Shown here: in pieces, positions 5,580 to 6,764 of the stretch
Layout of the letters: every line of letters starts with the position of its first letter
Position numbering within the stretch: the first letter of the stretch is position 1
Assembly (NCBI GenBank): GCA_964585635.1
Contig: CAZPEV010000173.1
Coordinates: 1-6,764 of the forward strand
Length of the DNA: 6,764 bases
Direction of reading: 5' to 3'
DNA from: CAZPEV01 sp964585635
Lineage (GTDB): Bacteria > Zixibacteria > MSB-5A5 > GN15 > JAAZOE01
Notes under the pieces: generated by a model
Seen by the model: only the letters and a program-made list of their open reading frames with translations
What the model was told of the DNA's origin: nothing
The model's database searches: none
Position numbers and translations under genes: made by a program

Positions 5580-6419
5580 ATGATCGACTTTGGTCCTTTC
5601 CTGGAGATCGCCGCTTCCGAGTTGGCGCCGTATCTGGCCGGCGTGGATGACTTCGCCCGCCGTCAGGCCGATGATGCATGGCCCCGGCGCGATGAACTGC
5701 GGCGCAAATCGGCTGAGGCTTATCTGCGCAACCTGCTGACCGTCGGCGTCCTGAATCGTCTCAATCGACCGGCGTTTGGCTCTGCGACGCGCCGCATCAT
5801 CGTGCTGCCGGCGTGCCTCAAGGATTTCGGCGACCAGCCCTGCGCCAAAATCGAGGAGGGGAACGCCTCGACCTGTGCCGAATGCACGCCCGATTGCATC
5901 GTCTGCCGCACGGTCGCCTCCTTTGCCGATGCTTCGACCAGCGTGGTCCTGGAGCCGGAGGACCTGGCGGCTTTCCTGACCGAGGCCAAAGACAAATCGG
6001 GCGCCCTCAGCGTGATCGGGGTAGCCTGTATCCTGACGTTGCTGTCCGGTTTTCAGACGACGATGACGCTGAAGCTTCCGACGCAGGGGATATTTCTCAA
6101 TTACTCCAGTTGCGGGCATCATTGGGCCGAGCCGCCGTACAACACCAACTTTAGTCTCCATCGCCTGGCGCAGGTGTTGGGGAAGAAGGCCCCCGAATCG
6201 GCGGAGGGTTCTTCTTCTCGCGGCGAGACCTATTCCCTGGAGCGGCCGCCGGCGTCGCCCCCACGGTTTTATCAGGCGTTGGACAGCGTGGCGTTGCGCT
6301 TCGAGCAGCAGTGGCTGCCCCTTTTTCATGCTGACATGCCCGATGCCGACATATATGATTTGTCGCTGGCGGTGCTGCGGCAGATCGTCCCCGACCTGAT
6401 CGGCAGGCAGTCGGCCTGA
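5580..6419 (+). CDS. Cysteine-rich DUF116-like protein of unknown function
   Basis: A 279-residue cytoplasmic-looking protein with no signal peptide or clear membrane span. The layout resembles DUF116: a basic helical N-terminal part (about 25-70), then RRIIVLPACL (71-80) with Cys79, Cys88, a tight cluster Cys99-x2-Cys102-x3-Cys106-x2-Cys109, a variable strand-helix stretch, VIGVACILTLLSG (145-157) with Cys150, LPTQGIFLNYSSCGHH (166-181) with Cys178. Eight cysteines in about 100 residues suggest a metal or iron-sulphur site; DUF116 itself has no established biochemical role. In this member the glycine-rich GGS-type segment usual between the cysteine cluster and the IGVAC motif is not obvious, and about 80 extra residues with a Pro/Ser-rich linker (about 202-228) follow the core. 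The start has GGA 5 nt upstream of the ATG. It follows the Kdo/lipid A genes by 48 nt, so it may be an operon member, but no functional link is visible. Family call from memory of the motif pattern. Confidence 0.72.
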   Translation: MIDFGPFLEIAASELAPYLAGVDDFARRQADDAWPRRDELRRKSAEAYLRNLLTVGVLNRLNRPAFGSATRRIIVLPACLKDFGDQPCAKIEEGNASTCAECTPDCIVCRTVASFADASTSVVLEPEDLAAFLTEAKDKSGALSVIGVACILTLLSGFQTTMTLKLPTQGIFLNYSSCGHHWAEPPYNTNFSLHRLAQVLGKKAPESAEGSSSRGETYSLERPPASPPRFYQALDSVALRFEQQWLPLFHADMPDADIYDLSLAVLRQIVPDLIGRQSA

Positions 6420-6432
6420 TGGTGATGCGTCG

Positions 6433-6456
6433 TGCCGTTTATCGGCGGCATTATTT
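6433..6456 (+). terminator. Weak terminator-like hairpin after the DUF116-like gene
   Basis: TGCCG (6433-6437) and CGGCA (6446-6450) pair across an 8-nt loop and are followed by TTATTT. The stem is short and the T-tract is interrupted, so this is a weak candidate for the end of the operon. Confidence 0.25.
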
Positions 6457-6549
6457 CCAGCGGCTAGCCGGTCGCCTGGGGCGTGGCGATCCTTGTTTCG
6501 CAGGGGCCCCTTTTCCGCGCCCGGATATCCTCGCATCCAGCGAGATGAT

Positions 6550-6583
6550 GCCCCTTGGTAGGGGCCGACCTGTGTGTCGGCCC
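6550..6583. repeat. Palindromic repeat unit 1 with two competing hairpins
   Basis: GGGCCGAC (6562-6569) and GTCGGCCC (6576-6583) form a perfect 8-bp stem with loop CTGTGT. Overlapping it, GCCCCT (6550-6555) and AGGGGC (6560-6565) form a 6-bp stem with loop TGGT. Only one of the two can form at a time. The TAGGGGC lead-in followed by a palindrome resembles dispersed intergenic repeats in several bacterial genomes. Confidence 0.6.
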
Positions 6584-6597
6584 AGGCGATTGCAGAC

Positions 6598-6624
6598 GGG
6601 CGCACACGCAGGTGTTCTGTGCCC
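6598..6624. repeat. Palindromic repeat unit 2 (imperfect)
   Basis: GGGCGCACA (6598-6606) pairs with TGTGCCC (6618-6624) with a 2-nt bulge; the uninterrupted core is GCACA with TGTGC. The unit has the same outline as unit 1, a GGGC-flanked stem around a short GT-containing loop, but a different stem sequence. It touches unit 3. Confidence 0.45.
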
Positions 6625-6647
6625 GGCCGATGTCCACATCGGCCGGG
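6622..6647. repeat. Palindromic repeat unit 3 (perfect 12-bp stem)
   Basis: CCCGGCCGATGT (6622-6633) is exactly complementary to ACATCGGCCGGG (6636-6647), with only CC between; the innermost pairs would open in a single strand to give a normal loop. It is the most stable-looking inverted repeat in the window. GTCCACATC (6632-6640) is also the exact reverse complement of GATGTGGAC (6667-6675), so an alternative longer-range pairing exists. Confidence 0.65.
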
Positions 6648-6674
6648 GTCCATTCACTCTGGGGCAGATGTGGA

Positions 6675-6688
6675 CCCGCCTCGGCGGG
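6675..6688. repeat. Palindromic repeat unit 4
   Basis: CCCGCC (6675-6680), TC, GGCGGG (6683-6688): a perfect 6-bp inverted repeat. It directly follows GATGTGGAC, the segment complementary to the centre of unit 3. Confidence 0.5.
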
Positions 6689-6713
6689 CTGTGGAATTCT
6701 GGTTAGATCGTAG

Positions 6714-6758
6714 GTCGGCGTTCCGATCCCCACTGAAAGTCGTGGAGAGAAACCCGAC
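6714..6758. repeat. Palindromic repeat unit 5 (nested, may continue past the window)
   Basis: Outer arms GTCGG (6714-6718) and CCGAC (6754-6758) enclose inner arms CCAC (6730-6733) and GTGG (6742-6745). The pairing is short and interrupted, so it is weaker than the other units. The window ends six bases later. Confidence 0.35.
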
Positions 6759-6764
6759 GCACCA

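Larger units (their letters stand above)
6420..6764. other. Gene-free 345-nt tail with palindromic mosaic
   Basis: No open frame here looks coding: frames that stay open translate into Arg/Gly/Pro-rich strings whose content comes from the repeats. The first 130 nt (6420-6549) hold the weak terminator and a self-complementary GGGGCCCC (6503-6510). From 6550 on there is a chain of inverted repeats, listed separately. Confidence 0.6.

Noticed and set aside
4572..6653. A 693-codon open frame on the minus strand opposite the acyltransferase and DUF116-like genes
   Set aside because: It is antisense to two well-supported genes, its translation is Arg/Gly/His/Gln-rich with no recognisable domain, and long open antisense frames are expected with this GC-rich codon usage.
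6419..6706. A 95-codon plus-strand frame after the DUF116-like gene
   Set aside because: Most of its length runs through the palindromic repeats, which dictate its Arg/Gly/Pro-rich translation; nothing protein-like is recognisable.
6707..6764. A tRNA 3' end suggested by the terminal ACCA and a GTTCCGATCCC stretch
   Set aside because: No acceptor or anticodon stem can be drawn and the spacing between the T-loop-like string and the CCA is wrong.
6550..6764. CRISPR array
   Set aside because: The units do not share one repeat sequence, spacing is irregular, and no cas gene is nearby.

Overview
The window reads as a chromosomal segment of a Gram-negative bacterium with moderately GC-rich DNA. 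The evidence for a lipopolysaccharide outer membrane is a Kdo-synthesis operon (kdsA, kdsC, kdsD) followed by a lipid A-type acyltransferase. I cannot name the organism from sequence. The metal-dependent type of KdsA, a DUF116 protein and a GC-rich palindromic intergenic mosaic would fit an uncultured, deep-branching Gram-negative lineage (the FCB/Zixibacteria type is one possibility), but this is only an inference.

Left third, minus strand (1-1372): a zinc-uptake operon. From upstream to downstream it holds a small ribbon-helix-helix protein with a C-terminal four-cysteine zinc-ribbon-like module (1032-1313), a periplasmic zinc-binding protein of the ZnuA type (best start is the GTG at 1000) and the first 21 codons of the ABC ATPase ZnuC (1-63), which overlaps the znuA stop and runs off the window. 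The promoter upstream (1343-1372) carries a perfect 15-bp palindrome overlapping the -10 region, exactly where a repressor would sit. The simplest reading is an autoregulated zinc-responsive operon whose sensor is the RHH/zinc-ribbon protein rather than a Fur-family Zur.

Middle (1373-2276): a divergently transcribed pirin-family protein with all four cupin metal ligands, then a 116-bp gap holding a short GC-rich hairpin and a good sigma70-like promoter for kdsA. That promoter lies so close to the kdsA ATG, which lacks a Shine-Dalgarno sequence, that the transcript may be leaderless.

Right half, plus strand (2277-5531): kdsA, kdsC, kdsD and an lpxL/htrB-like gene, spaced by 3 nt, a 4-nt overlap and 4 nt. 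KdsD isomerises ribulose 5-phosphate to arabinose 5-phosphate, KdsA condenses this with phosphoenolpyruvate to Kdo 8-phosphate, and KdsC removes the phosphate. The acyltransferase adds a fatty acid to a lipid A precursor, in the best known pathway after Kdo transfer. kdsB and waaA are not in the window. After 48 nt follows a cysteine-rich protein with the layout of DUF116 (5580-6419), of unknown function.

The last 345 bases (6420-6764) hold no credible gene. From about 6550 they form a chain of at least five inverted repeats with the look of a dispersed intergenic palindromic repeat.
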